A stretch of DNA of 64,000 nucleotides from Pezizomycotina sp. ARF18 (Eukaryota > Ascomycota), in contig AZLU01000069.1 in the NCBI GenBank assembly GCA_002224055.1, positions 62,001 to 126,000 of the forward strand, in the 5' to 3' direction. A program made the position numbers and the translations under genes. Positions 22,796 to 34,265 of this stretch are shown here, piece by piece (position 1 is the first letter of the stretch; each line of letters opens with the position of its first letter). Under the pieces are notes generated by a model, which did no database searches, was not told the DNA's origin, and was given only the letters and a program-made list of their open reading frames with translations.

Positions 22796-25700
22796 CAGAC
22801 GACAGGTATGTCCTCCTATCCAGACGCTTCAGAGTTCACGGGCCTAATGAACGGAGCTTTAGAGCCGGTGCCGCAAATTAGAATCGCAAGCCGCCTCCGT
22901 AATATAGAAGCGGCTGATAAGGCGGAAGTTGACCGGAGATTTTATAGCATAAAGCGTCTCCATATTATCTTTTCCCATTTCGCGGGAAAATCTTGTAAAA
23001 CGGTCCAAGACATTGGGCTGTTCGTCTTTCTCCCGCAAATAATAGCGGTTAATCGACAATTCTGTAGCAGGGAATACTGGTCGCCGCTAGGAACTATTTG
23101 TGGTGGAAGTGCTCTTGGGAATGAAACCATAACGGACTTAGGAAATACCTTTTGCTATTAGGTAGTAATTCTATTCATTAGCTAAGGATATAAAGAACCG
23201 TATTCAACGTTTCAAAAATAGTAAACATACCTATAATCAACTGTTATTTATTCCGCAATGCGTCTTTGTATGGATTTATTGTGTTCTGGCATAAGGTATA
23301 TCAACTATTGATCCTGCAAAGTATAGTACTAATAGTCAACGTTCTTAACATATTTGCCAGTCTTGTAACTAGGACCTCTGAAGATTATATATTGCGCGGA
23401 ACCTAACCAAATCATGAGAATGCTATTTTCTTTCTTTTCCTCCCCCCTTTTCTTTTTTATTTATTTATTTTATTTCATAATGATATTCATAATGCGTCAG
23501 AATATCCCCATAAATAATAGTAATAAAAAATAGAGAATAAAACAGAGAGGTAGGAAAGACGTACTAAACAGTTAGAATAGGTAAGAGTGTCAATAAACCT
23601 CTGCAGCAAGTCCAGCCAAATCACGTCACGGAAATACTTGTATTTCCTCTTTGATCTCGATCTGAATATTATTGATGAATTCGTTGAAAGATTTTTCTAT
23701 AAATACAAAAGCGCAAAATGACCGTATTTCTGCACGTTTTGGGGTGGACTCCTCCTTGGGGCCGTATCCATGGCTGTGGCTCGCTTATCGTGACATCCCG
23801 CCTTTCCGCCGACCGCGACCTTGGTAAAACAGGTAGCTAAAACCAGAAACCAGATATTCGGCACGCATCTGCCAAATATTGAAACAAGCCCTCGAACTTC
23901 AATCTGACAGAGCTGAAATGACCCTTCGATATTCGTGTTTAGATTTAGAAGGCCATGTATCGAATTATGAACCTGCCGAGGCTCCAGAAAATGAATGCTA
24001 TGATATTCGTCATTCCGTTTGCGCAATGTAATCTTCCCACTGCGGTCCATCACTATACGAATTCGTGAGACCACCCGAGATAGAACGATTCCAAAGAGTT
24101 GCGCTGGGCTGGCGATTAATTTCTATTTATGTAACACATGTGACGTGGAGATTGAATTATTAGGGCCGAGGCCTAATAGAAGCATGTGAATTGATTGAGA
24201 ATGGATATTTCTAGCGTTGATATTAGCCCTGCGTAGGTCTTTGATCGAAAATGGTTTTTGGTTCGTCAAACCATTCGCAGAGATATTGGAAATTATGGAT
24301 TAATTCGAGGAAATTCAGGGGAATCACTACTTTATATACAATTTTTCAAAAAGACTAGACAATGAAACGATGACGAGACTTCTTTGAATCTTTCAAATTA
24401 ATAGTAAATAATGCGATACACGATTGATTCGCGTGATGATACAGTGAAGTTGAGATGTGAGTAACGTGAGGGGCGGTGCTTTAACTTTCGTCAGTCATGC
24501 ATTTCGCTTCGTTTCACCTTACTTCCGCCGTGGACTTGGCGCTAAATCCTGATTATTGATTGGACGAAGACTGACAATTTTTTTTTTCCACCCGTGACTA
24601 AAAAAGTAGAAGAACTTCCTGAGCTTTGTGATACAACGGTCTTCAGTGCTTTGTTTGCGATCGGGGCCAAGAATTGCTTATAGCCTTGTTGGTATCCGTT
24701 GACGGATCGTATATCCAGGCTATCAGACAGGCTAGCTGATGGATCCAACATGCCACAAATTTATACGAGCTCGGAATACTCTTGTGCTGCCGCTGCGGTA
24801 GTACCTTGTGGGCTTCTCAAGTGTTATAGCAGCTTCACACTCAGTTCGAAAAAAGAGACAGAATCCCCATCATAGAGCTTGGTGCAATCCCGAACGAGAC
24901 CGTCTAATTGAAAAGGGTTGACAAAGCGAAGAATGTCAAGGCTTTCGTCTGACATCCTCCCACACCCATTCTGCCCTAAACTTTTTTTCCCCCTCTGCTT
25001 CTTTTCATTTCCCCCGAATTTTCTCCCGCACTTGAACTTTGGTACAGTACAAGGAAAGATCTGATTGTTAGGCAGCTTTTTCCTAACATCAGTACGGAAC
25101 AGCGTTCGATTGGTAGGCTAGGATCTAAAGACGCAAATTGAGCCGCCACCGATAGCACGGACGGAATTTGAGTCTTCGAGTCTCCGGAGATTCAGTTTCT
25201 CTGAGTAGCGAATTCAATCTTTCTCAAAACGGTCCCACAGTAGGAACTGTCATCAGATAAATGTAAACCTAAGAAGGTGTAGTGTCAATATACCACTCAT
25301 AGAATAATACTAGAATGCACACAAGAGCTACTTGCGCCAACATCCGTCATGCGTTATGCAAAACACTGCGGAAACGACATTTTGACTGTAGTATAGCCGC
25401 CAACTGAAAATAATCAAATAAAGCCATTGTCGCTGGAGGACATTTGAATCAGAGGAGCGCACGAGACCACGGTCACTCCTGTTTCTGAGGACGCGAGATT
25501 TCTTTTGAAAGACACATTGGTCGGATTTTAAAACACTTTAGCACAAGTCGCAGAATAAGGACGGCTGCAGCTCGAGAATACGCTGGAAACCTGACAATGT
25601 AACTCGGCTCCCTCAGTACCTCGAATAAAACAAAGTCATCGTGTTAGTATATGCATTATTATTGTATCCTGTAGCAATATATGAGTTGATACCGTGGAGC

Positions 25701-26317
25701 TTAAGCCTAGCGATACGACATGAGCGTATCCTTGACACTTTATAACTTGAACTATAGATCGCTCTATCATTATCCACAGAGCAGGAGCCTATATTATATT
25801 CGGCAGAGTAGACTCTTTGAGCTCTAAAGTCCACGCACAAAAAGGACGAAGCGTCCACATGATAACCGCTTGAGTGTAATGATGAAGATTCCTAGGGTCA
25901 TTCAATGTTATAAATTCCCTTAAAGCTGTCCTTCTTATGTATTCATATCCGCCTCAGAACCGTAGAAAACGCTTTCTTCCTCACCAATCCTATATTATGT
26001 ATATGTGCGGCAGAGTAGACATCTTTGAGCTCTAAAGTCCACGCACAAGAAGGACGAAGCGTCACACAGTAGTATAACCGCTTTGAGTGTAATGATGAAG
26101 ATTCCTAGGGTCATTCAATGTTATAAATTCCCTTAGAGCTGTCCTTCTTGATGTATTCATATCCGCCTCAGAACCGTAGAAAACGCTTTCTTCCTCACCA
26201 ATCTTATAGTTTAGCTCTCTAAACAATTCTCTTGCTTTCCTCTTGCCTCTACATAATTCCCTTCTCTACGTCTAATACTTCTCTATAATACTCAATAACC
26301 AACTTTTCACTTGGAAA
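22796..26317. other. Intergenic region upstream of Hsp70-like gene A
   Basis: 22808-23161 is open on the plus strand and reads protein-like (IRIASRLRNIEAADKAEVDR), but has no clear start or family. A minus-strand frame at 23697-24074 (125 residues, RSGKITLRKRNDEYHSIHFL) is unrecognised. The rest holds short runs only, apart from the duplicated block at 25801-26203. Confidence 0.45.
25801..26203. repeat. Tandem duplication of about 200 bp in the promoter region of Hsp70-like gene A
   Basis: The block starting CGGCAGAGTAGAC at 25801-25989 recurs at 26008-26203 (period 207 bp). Copies are more than 90 percent identical by eye and differ by a few small indels and substitutions (for example TAGACTCTTTG against TAGACATCTTTG, and CTTCTTATG against CTTCTTGATG). 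The second copy ends about 115 bp before the start codon at 26318, so the duplication lies in the likely promoter. A short bridging segment repeats CTATATTAT at the junction. Confidence 0.9.
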
Positions 26318-29094
26318 ATGACGAGCCGCGATCAAGTTGTCAACAACAAGAATGACGCCGTTCTAGCAGTCTCATTTGATATTGGAACCCTTTTTTCCGG
26401 TAACCCAGTATATTCTTTCTCAATTGATATATTTCCGCCAACTACTTCATTATGACTATCGTTCGATCCGGACACGGATTCCCTGCGTTAATATTTCCTA
26501 TGCCATTTCTATTCCTTTCTATACATAAGCTGAGGATTTCAGCCAAGTACCGTTTCGCTAATCCTATGATTCTCTCCGGTAGAGGCCGCTTTTACGTCAA
26601 ACAACGAGAACAAAATCTATAGAGTTGACCAGGACGGCTCTGTAACTGCCAACACTTCCGGCTTCCAGTACCGTGTGCCAACTGCAATGGAATACAATCA
26701 CAATGAAAACTATGTCCAGTTCAACTGGGGATGGCCAGTTGACGCGCCGGAAGGGACGGTAATTCATAGATTTGAAGAATTCAAGCCTCATCTCCTACCT
26801 TCTTATCAACAATTATTGAAGGAGAAGGGGATTTCGTCCCCCTGGCTCTACACACCAAAAGACACCAGGGCTATTTTTCTAGACTATATAGCCTGTCTGA
26901 ATGAGTCCGTGGAAAATTATGCTAAAAAGCATTCCGTCAGCTACAAACCGGAACAATGCACTATTTTGTTCACCATACCGACAAGCTTTCATGAAGGGAC
27001 GGAAGGGATGAGCATGAATGAATTTAGGGATCTAATAACGTCCTCGGGCAGTCCATTCTATGGACTTCAAGATCGTGTTCAAGTCATCGATGCTTCTAAA
27101 GCCGCGGCCGAGCATTGTGTCCGTGAATTGCTGCACGCGGAATACCGGCCGATAATCTAGTATGTATATATTAACTCCAGAAAGATTTTAAAATGGTTAC
27201 GGCTTCTTTTTTTGTTATTTATTTAATTTTCTAGGTGTTCCTCTTTTATCTTCAAATTGGCGACTCTAACAAGAATAACAAAAAGGTTGGAAAGTGTATC
27301 ACGATGTGTGGCGTCGGTTTCTGGAATTGTGTATGTTTCAACATCAACTCTGATTTTTAATTATCACATGAATTACTCAGCTTAGTGTTTTCAATAGGAA
27401 GTCGTAACGTTTGGTATCGAACGTTTAGAGCCAGGGTTGGATCTTAGATTCATCAAGACGACATTGGTACGGTACCATTTCTTTTGCCGTCCTTACTTGA
27501 GATTGTTACTTGTACTAAAAACGGAACCTTGTGCTAACTAGTGTATATTGAACAGGCCACCAGTGTGGCTCTCGTAAGATTGACAGAAGCTTTCAAGAAT
27601 ACCTGCGGCAGGGAATAACTTACGAGAAAGACCACGAAAAGGCTGAAGGCAAGCATAAAATACTAGCCGACTTTCAGGGATCCGAAGAAGAATGCCAGAC
27701 GCTTGAGTCTTTTATCCAAGGGAAGGTTCTGTTTTGTAACAACAGCTTGAGAAAAGTTGAAGTCAAACTCTCCCTTCCAAAAGTCTGCCTATACCAAAAT
27801 ACGAGGGACGATTCTATTACATTGTCCAGGTATGATTGAACGTGTCACTTGCTATCATTGGGACTAGAGGCAATCGAACAGCTTCACGGCGAGTAGTAGT
27901 TGAAAGCAGTATTTTATGAGCTGCTAACCTTGATTTCATAGAGATATCATGGACTCATTCTTCAAGAAACCTATCAACAAAGTATTTTCCTACCTCGACC
28001 TTCACATCAAAGAACTTGAAATACTCAAACTTAAATTAGAGGCAAGGCCTTTTTCTTTCCCGTTGCCTTCCTGTTCTTTGTCGATCTAGTCAAATTTACC
28101 TCAAATTGACATATTATCAGCCCTATACTTTCGTTTTTCCATGTTCACAGAATTTCGCTTTCCTAAGATTCCAGCCCTCCTAACGATTTCTTGGACTCTT
28201 TAGGTAATATTCCTTTACGGAGGACTCGGCTCTACGCCTTATTTTGAGGAATCCTTGAGGCAGAAATTAGAATCTGCCTATCCTCCGACGGGAAACCCTG
28301 CTAGCAACGCCTCAAAGTACAAAACCAATAATAGCGAGTTTGAGCTTCTTGTACCAAATGATGCGTGCGTCAATCCTTTTACTTCAAGTATAAATGAATT
28401 AGCTAAAATAGCGACGACTAAATATATTTATCACGTTACAGGGAATCTGCGGTATGCCTCGGGCCGCTTCAGAGATATCTCCCAGTATCTCCGTTCAGCT
28501 ACGGGATCCTTAATTCTGAGGGTGACATCAAATGGTTCTACGACAAGGTAAAGATCTTCCACATTATTGAATGAAAATTTAACAATAACAACTTTTTCAT
28601 CTGATCCTTCAGGGAACATCATTCCTTAGTCCTAAAACTCAGTCATTCACGACCGACTTGATCATAAAAATGAGGAAGACTTGCATTACCTTTAACCTTC
28701 GCATATATCGTGATTCTGGGGATATTGCTAGGAGACCCAACTCCAAAGAAGATACAGCCTACCGTAAGCTTATTTCAAAGTTGTCATTTTGTTCCGCATT
28801 TCATCAGCTAACAGTTAACGTCTAGAAGCTGAAAACCGGTTTAAGTTGCCTATTGCATTGGAAGATATTAAGTCTTCGTACAGTTCCACCAAGAGCGGTA
28901 GCAAAAGGTTTCAAGGTTTGCACGGTAGGAAGCGCAAGGAATACTCGGTCACCATTACAACGGATACTACGAATGGCCTGAGTCTTGTCGTTGCGTACAA
29001 TAATGTCGACGGTGAGCAAAAGCAAGAAGTTGCAGGGTTCCTTAACGTTGAACAGAGAGTATGGATCTCTCCATCTCTCAGTGTCAGTGATTAA
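26318..29094 (+). CDS. Hsp70-like protein A (divergent, HSPA12-like fold; frame-disrupted)
   Basis: Nine exons by eye: 26318-26399, 26583-27159, about 27235-27331, 27398-27466, 27564-27829, 27942-28041, 28204-28547, 28613-28763, 28826-29094. Exon 1 ends in a phosphate-1-like loop (SFDIGTLFS, where canonical Hsp70 has DFGTTYS). Exon 2 carries YRVPTAMEY, ILFTIPTSFHEGTEGMSMNE and QVIDASKAAAEH. Then EVVTFGIE and CGSRKIDRSFQEYL match the region after phosphate 2. Exon 7 has the adenosine motif VIFLYGGLGSTPYFEESLR. The canonical DxGGGT loop is not recognisable. The exon 6 donor is GC (GCAAGG), giving a GC-AG intron. Frame problems occur at the exon 2/3 junction and near 28490. The family comprises actin-fold ATPases; whether this one binds ATP is doubtful. 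Preceded by a duplicated promoter block. Confidence 0.82.
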
Positions 29095-30681
29095 AGCTGA
29101 GAATGGCAATTTGGCACTAGCTGTCTACATTTACTGCTTTTCTAGAACTACCTTTTTCACTTCACCTCCCCCCCCCCCCCCCCCCTCCTCTATTGCCTTA
29201 CAGGTGTTTTTCGTTTCTTAGGGACGCTTCACCGGTATTCTCTGTTTCGCTCTTTACTCCAATCACGAGTGCTTGTTTTCATTTTGTTACACCTTCATTA
29301 TACTTAAACTCAAAGTAGGACATTCCTCTTGATCTAGCTATAATTTATCAATATATGAAACTCCGTACCAGAATAACGTATCGATATAATTGCAATGTGA
29401 AAATTTTTGTTGTAAATTTACGGGCAAAGTTACCAGTGATTTCTAAGTACAAGTTCAGAAGGTACAGAAACAAAAACGAACATTATTAAAACAAACTCCC
29501 TCCTAAACTCAGAGCGCGAGGAATGGCAAGAATAGACGTATCATCAGCTGACAAAAAGACATAGAGAGCCCACACCTCTATATCACTTTTACGTTTATTC
29601 AACAGTCTGGACGCTAAAACTAAATTCGCTCTCTATATCTCTACGCATGGAATAGCAAAATCTAAGTGCATCTGTGCACATTATCACGGTATCCTTTGCC
29701 ACTGACTCAGTTCTCCCTAGACCAAGCTTGAAAAAAGGTCCGAAGAAAAAAGTTGTGAGTGAGGTTATCTGCAAGCTGCAGGTTTTCATGCTGGAGAGTT
29801 TATGCGCAGATTTTGTACGGCTAGTGGTGTGGGGGAAGCGCCTACCATCACACAGAACTAAACATCCTATCAATGAGCAATCTTAACCAGGAAACGACAT
29901 ACATCAAGTTACAGCCAATCTGTTGACCCCTTAGCCCTGGTTCTTACTATTCATCCTCTTATTCTATTTCCTCGTTATTTGCTTTTTAAGTCTGAGCGGC
30001 GCATGAGTATCACAGAGCTCTTGCTTTCATATTTTTACTTTTTCCTTTTTTTTTTTTTTTTTCTCTTTTTTTTTTTGGCTACTCGTGAGCGCTGCTTGAT
30101 ACGGAGCAGTATGCAATATGCGCTATGCTAAGATGTCATACGTCTAGCATATAATTAACCATATTTTTTAGGCTGCATTCGTGCTATCACCAAGTAGGTA
30201 TAGACCATAGACCACGTTAATGATAGGCGGGAGCTAGTTGTTCCGTCCATTCATGAACAGCCATTACATGCATAAGACTATTGCGACGTTTTAAAAGTCC
30301 GGATTCCTCCCCTTCCTTCTCCTTCCATAGATGTACCAAGACACACATAGGTCCGTGCTTCCTGGCTAGAGCTCATTATAGCTGGTAAGAGTCTACGAGG
30401 CTGCAAAAGGCATCGTAGGACGATGCTGAAAGAAGGTACTTCAGCTAAACTTGATGAACATTGCAGAGTACCTACCAAGAAGTTAATACATTGTATAAGG
30501 TAATAAGATTTTGCCAACGTGTTCGCACGAAAGTCTTACATCGATAGGCACTGACGTAGATATTCCAGAATCGTGGATGGCTAGGTTTTTAATGGTAGCA
30601 TACCACACACTTAAAACAACACCTCTTTAATTCTAAATATTTATAATTATAAGACGACAACGAGAGAGAAAAAAAAGGAGT
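29095..30681. other. Intergenic spacer between Hsp70-like A and the GNAT gene
   Basis: Contains a C run of about 20 (29168-29187), T runs near 30048-30078, and no supportable reading frame. It includes the 3' ends of both flanking convergent genes. Confidence 0.5.
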
Positions 30682-31609
30682 TTATTTCATGCAGCTGCTA
30701 CTTGGGCCTGCATAGGGGCTGACGTTGCGCTGTTCTCTATCAAAGTAGAACTCATGGCCGTCAAGTAAGTCCCCCAGCGGCCAGTTCCGAGTGACCTTAA
30801 TAGCGGCCAACGCCGTTAGTGGTTCGCCGTGATCGACTAGAAAGCCAGTGCTAACACTCGACACTGTCCCGTTTTATCGTTTTCGTAGTATAAACTGCCA
30901 CTGAGCTCCGCCTGGCTCACATACTGCACCGGTAACGGATCCAAGATGGGCTCTGCGATAGATTTCATAAAGTCCAGGTCGAAGGATTCTGAGTCAGTCT
31001 CTTCTGAAAGTTTAGAAGTTAACGCCTGCATGTTTGAGTAAGAAGGAAGGAATCACCTCAGGTCATATGTAGCTCATCGACGTACTGCTTACAGCTTTTG
31101 ATAGCGCGAGTAAGGAGGCCGGATGCGAGCTCAATATGCCAAAAAGACCATCGTCATCCTTCTTTGCGAGGCGAAGCAGCTCAGTCGCAAAACCACGTCT
31201 CCTATGCTGCCGATGAACAACGAGTTGCGTTACCCAGCAAACTATTTTGCCATCGAAATCCCAGCGGCAAAGAACAGCGTGGCCAGAATACACACTGTCG
31301 ACGGAGACCTTAACGTACATATTCGTTGCGCGTGTAGTAGTGGGAATGCATACCGCGCGAAGTCGGGAGCCGCTAAGCTTAACGCGGCTACCTATACTGA
31401 TAAGAAGTCGAATAGGAGTTAGTCTTATGCCAGTTTTTGGAATTGTCGTTTCGGAAGGAAGAGTTTTGCTCGCATGGCCTCTGGTATGAGCCATCCGCTT
31501 CCCGGCACTTTCCCCCGACACCATAGTGTTCATTAAAAAATGTCGATGCTTCCTCGAGCATAGAATTTGTGATCGTTATGTCCTCGTACTTCTCGCACGT
31601 TGCGTCCAT
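30682..31609 (-). CDS. GNAT-family N-acetyltransferase-like protein (frame-disrupted)
   Basis: The ATG at 31609 opens MDATCEKYEDITITNSMLEE. Exon 1 ends at 31093, a 67-nt intron 31092-31026 (GTAAGC, ATGCAG) follows, and exon 2 ends at 30682. The acetyl-CoA-binding signature is clear: WVTQLVVHRQHRRRGFATEL (beta-4, then R-R-x-G-x-A), followed by LFGILSSHPASLLALSKA. Exon 2 holds an acidic segment (EETDSESFDLDFMKSIAEPI) and then KVTRNWPLGDLLDGHEFYFD. GNAT enzymes transfer acetyl from acetyl-CoA to amines; the substrate is not evident. Frame changes are needed near 31520 and 30860. The total, about 300 residues, fits the fungal stand-alone GNAT type. Confidence 0.72.
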
Positions 31610-33305
31610 TTTCTTCGCAGTTGATTAATAGGCGTGCTTCCAAGTGGTTCTAGTTTCTTGATATTCTTTCTATTGTAAACTAAAAAAATAAGAATCTCCA
31701 TCTTCCACGTAGTTATGATAAACTCTAATGGCGAGCACTCTGATCAACGAATTCAGAGTGCGTCACAATACTCTTTTGGAAACTCAAAAATGCGAGTCGC
31801 GCCAGCTCCACTAAAAATCCCATTTGGCGGGCGACCGGTTGTGGTTCGTGAGCATTTATACGCTAACTCTTTTGCGTATAGTATCCGAAGCTAATGCCCG
31901 GTTTTGTGTAACCGTAGGCACCGCCGATGACTCGCGCTTCGTATGGTGATTTCCCGAGACCGGAAACCAGATTAATTAACCAAGTTCCTGATCGTGACCA
32001 TTCAGAGCTTACAGTGAGTTTCGCGATAAATCCGCTACATCAATCCTGAATTATACTTGATTTAACGGCCACGATGATGAGAATTCGCGTTTCCCAAACG
32101 TCCACGTCCAGTAGTTAATATCTCCTTTAGAGATTGTTGTCGTCTTAACATTATATCTGAAGCAGCTTGAGCATCAACAATCGTGAAAATATAGCAAATT
32201 GAAATCCTCCCCTGCCGATGACAATTGTCCTAAATCATATACTCCTTACTCGTATACCGTAATAGGTAGCGTAAACGGGAGTCCGTGGCAGAGTGGGCAT
32301 ATTTTCATTGGTCAAGGCCCTCACCCCCACGAGATACATGCAAAATGAACTCAATCAGCGAATAGAACGAGCTGCCACCAAAGGTATTACCTAATTGCTG
32401 GCCGAAATAATATGAAAATAAAGTATATGGGATGAAACCCAGTAACGCAGAAGCTGAGTACGTAACTGCAGAATTCGCGCGCCCTGTTTCTTTTTTTTTC
32501 TTTTTTTTTTTTTGGTAACCCGGGCTTTGCGCCAAAATTAGGAACCGGCATCATATGATTTATGCAAATAGAACGCCCCCCCACAGTGCCTAGAATACCA
32601 TTATCCAACACGGAGCGCCTGGATATCATTCCAGTCACTACCCTGGAAGTTTTTAATCATTGGTGTTTGGGATTTGCTCGGTTGGATTCGCTTGAGCGTG
32701 TGCCATCAAATCAGCACGGAGAGAACGGAAAAGCGGGAGGAATTAAATAATACCTCCCCCCGTGAATATACCAACTAGCGAAAGCATGGAAGGCCAAAAT
32801 AGCAGGCGCTTTGAAGTAAGGCAGGACAAATGGCACAAGGTGAAATAGATAAAACAAGAAAGATACCTTCAAAGACTTCCTAACTTTTGCCAAGTACTTC
32901 TCTGGACTTCCTTACGCTCCTCTACAAGAGCCTTCTTGTTGGCCACTTCCAGATCTTAGTTCTTCGCTATGTTTAGCAGTGCTAAAGTAACCAAGCATGA
33001 CCCACTGAATTATATTCAACAATGCAACGTGTCGTAGCGTAAGACTCTGGAGAACCTTCTAGGAAGTCTTAAGTCCTTCACATCGCAGATCGTAAGATTT
33101 AATGCCTATAACCATCTCCCGTGTCCCCACACGATCGCTTCGAGAAGGCTCGGAGTAGTTATCTTACGAAACTACCCCGATGAGATTCCTTCGCCCGGAC
33201 ATTCCGAAATATCGTACCAGTCAGCACTCTTTAGCCTTAGAAGGCGAGTTTACCTCTCATTTACGTTGGCAACTTGCAGATTGACAGCACAAATTCCGGC
33301 TTGCA

Positions 33306-33365
33306 GGATGCAGTGCATTGGATTTTGCTGACGACGTAGCAGTTCTCGCGGAGATGGAAGGTTGC
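33306..33365 (+). mobile_element. Possible LINE reverse-transcriptase remnant
   Basis: One frame reads LDFADDVAVLAEMEG at 33318-33362. It matches the catalytic F/Y-A-D-D box of LINE-type reverse transcriptases, including the usual LDF before and V-A-L-L-A-like residues after. Flanking DNA on either side does not read as the rest of the enzyme, so if real this is a short, old fragment. A chance match cannot be excluded. Confidence 0.3.
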
Positions 33366-34164
33366 AGAGCCCCCTCGAGCTCGTGACTGGAAACATTGGC
33401 TAAGGCGTCCACGTTTCTTCATGCGCTTGGTGGCTCACCAACGCGGCAGGGGCCGCGCACCATGGTTTAGTGGCTCGATGCGACTCACAATTGCATCACA
33501 GATCAGAAGCAATTGTGAAAGGAGGATGAAAACCTGGGGAGCTCGAAAACATCAAAGAAGTATCTTTAGTTACGGGAGGTACCACCGAGCTGAAGCGGCA
33601 TCGTCATGGTAAGGATTCGTGCAAGTCGGTTAACTGGATTTCTGGTCTCGAGAAGCGCCTTTCATGAAACAAAGCGCTAGAACGTGGCTGGAGCGTCGTG
33701 ATTCTTCCCAGTTTTGTGATTTCGGAAAATCTCAGTTTATGATTTAGCTATGAGCGTAGTAAGTTATTGTAGGATAACCATGATCTCAAACTACCACGCA
33801 CCATACCGAGAACCTATAAATAAGCAAGTGAACTCCGATTTAAAATCAAGCAGTCACTTACTAATATATTCGATTTAGAATGATATTCGGATTTTTCCCA
33901 TATTATAAATCGAAATTGTATCATTGCTACTCGTACTAGTCTAAAAAAGCAGCTTGTAATTCCACCAGATGGAAAGAAAGAAAAATCTCAGGAGGTATTT
34001 TACAAATTTTCAGTAAGCGTGAAGCTTCCCTCCTGGTGAAGATCTCCAAGCCAAAATCTCCACGATATATCAATATTTTCTCAATTCTTTGTCGAAGTCC
34101 CTTGCTCGTTGATTGGGTTCTGGTAATTTGCTCTATCGTGTGTGCGAAAATAACAATGAAAACC

Positions 34165-34184
34165 AAAAAAAAAAAAAAAAAAAA

Positions 34185-34240
<56 letters not shown>

Positions 34241-34265
34241 AAAAAGAGAAAAAAGAAAGAAAGAA
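34165..34265. repeat. A22 run and AAAG microsatellite
   Basis: A 22-base A run (34165-34186) leads into about 20 units of AAAG with a few interruptions, ending near 34265. Translations of this stretch (Lys/Glu or Phe/Leu/Ser runs) are artefacts of the repeat. Confidence 0.9.

Noticed and set aside
32273-32340. tRNA-like start (GTCCGTGGCAGAGTGGGC)
   Set aside because: No T-arm or 3' acceptor complement can be found downstream.
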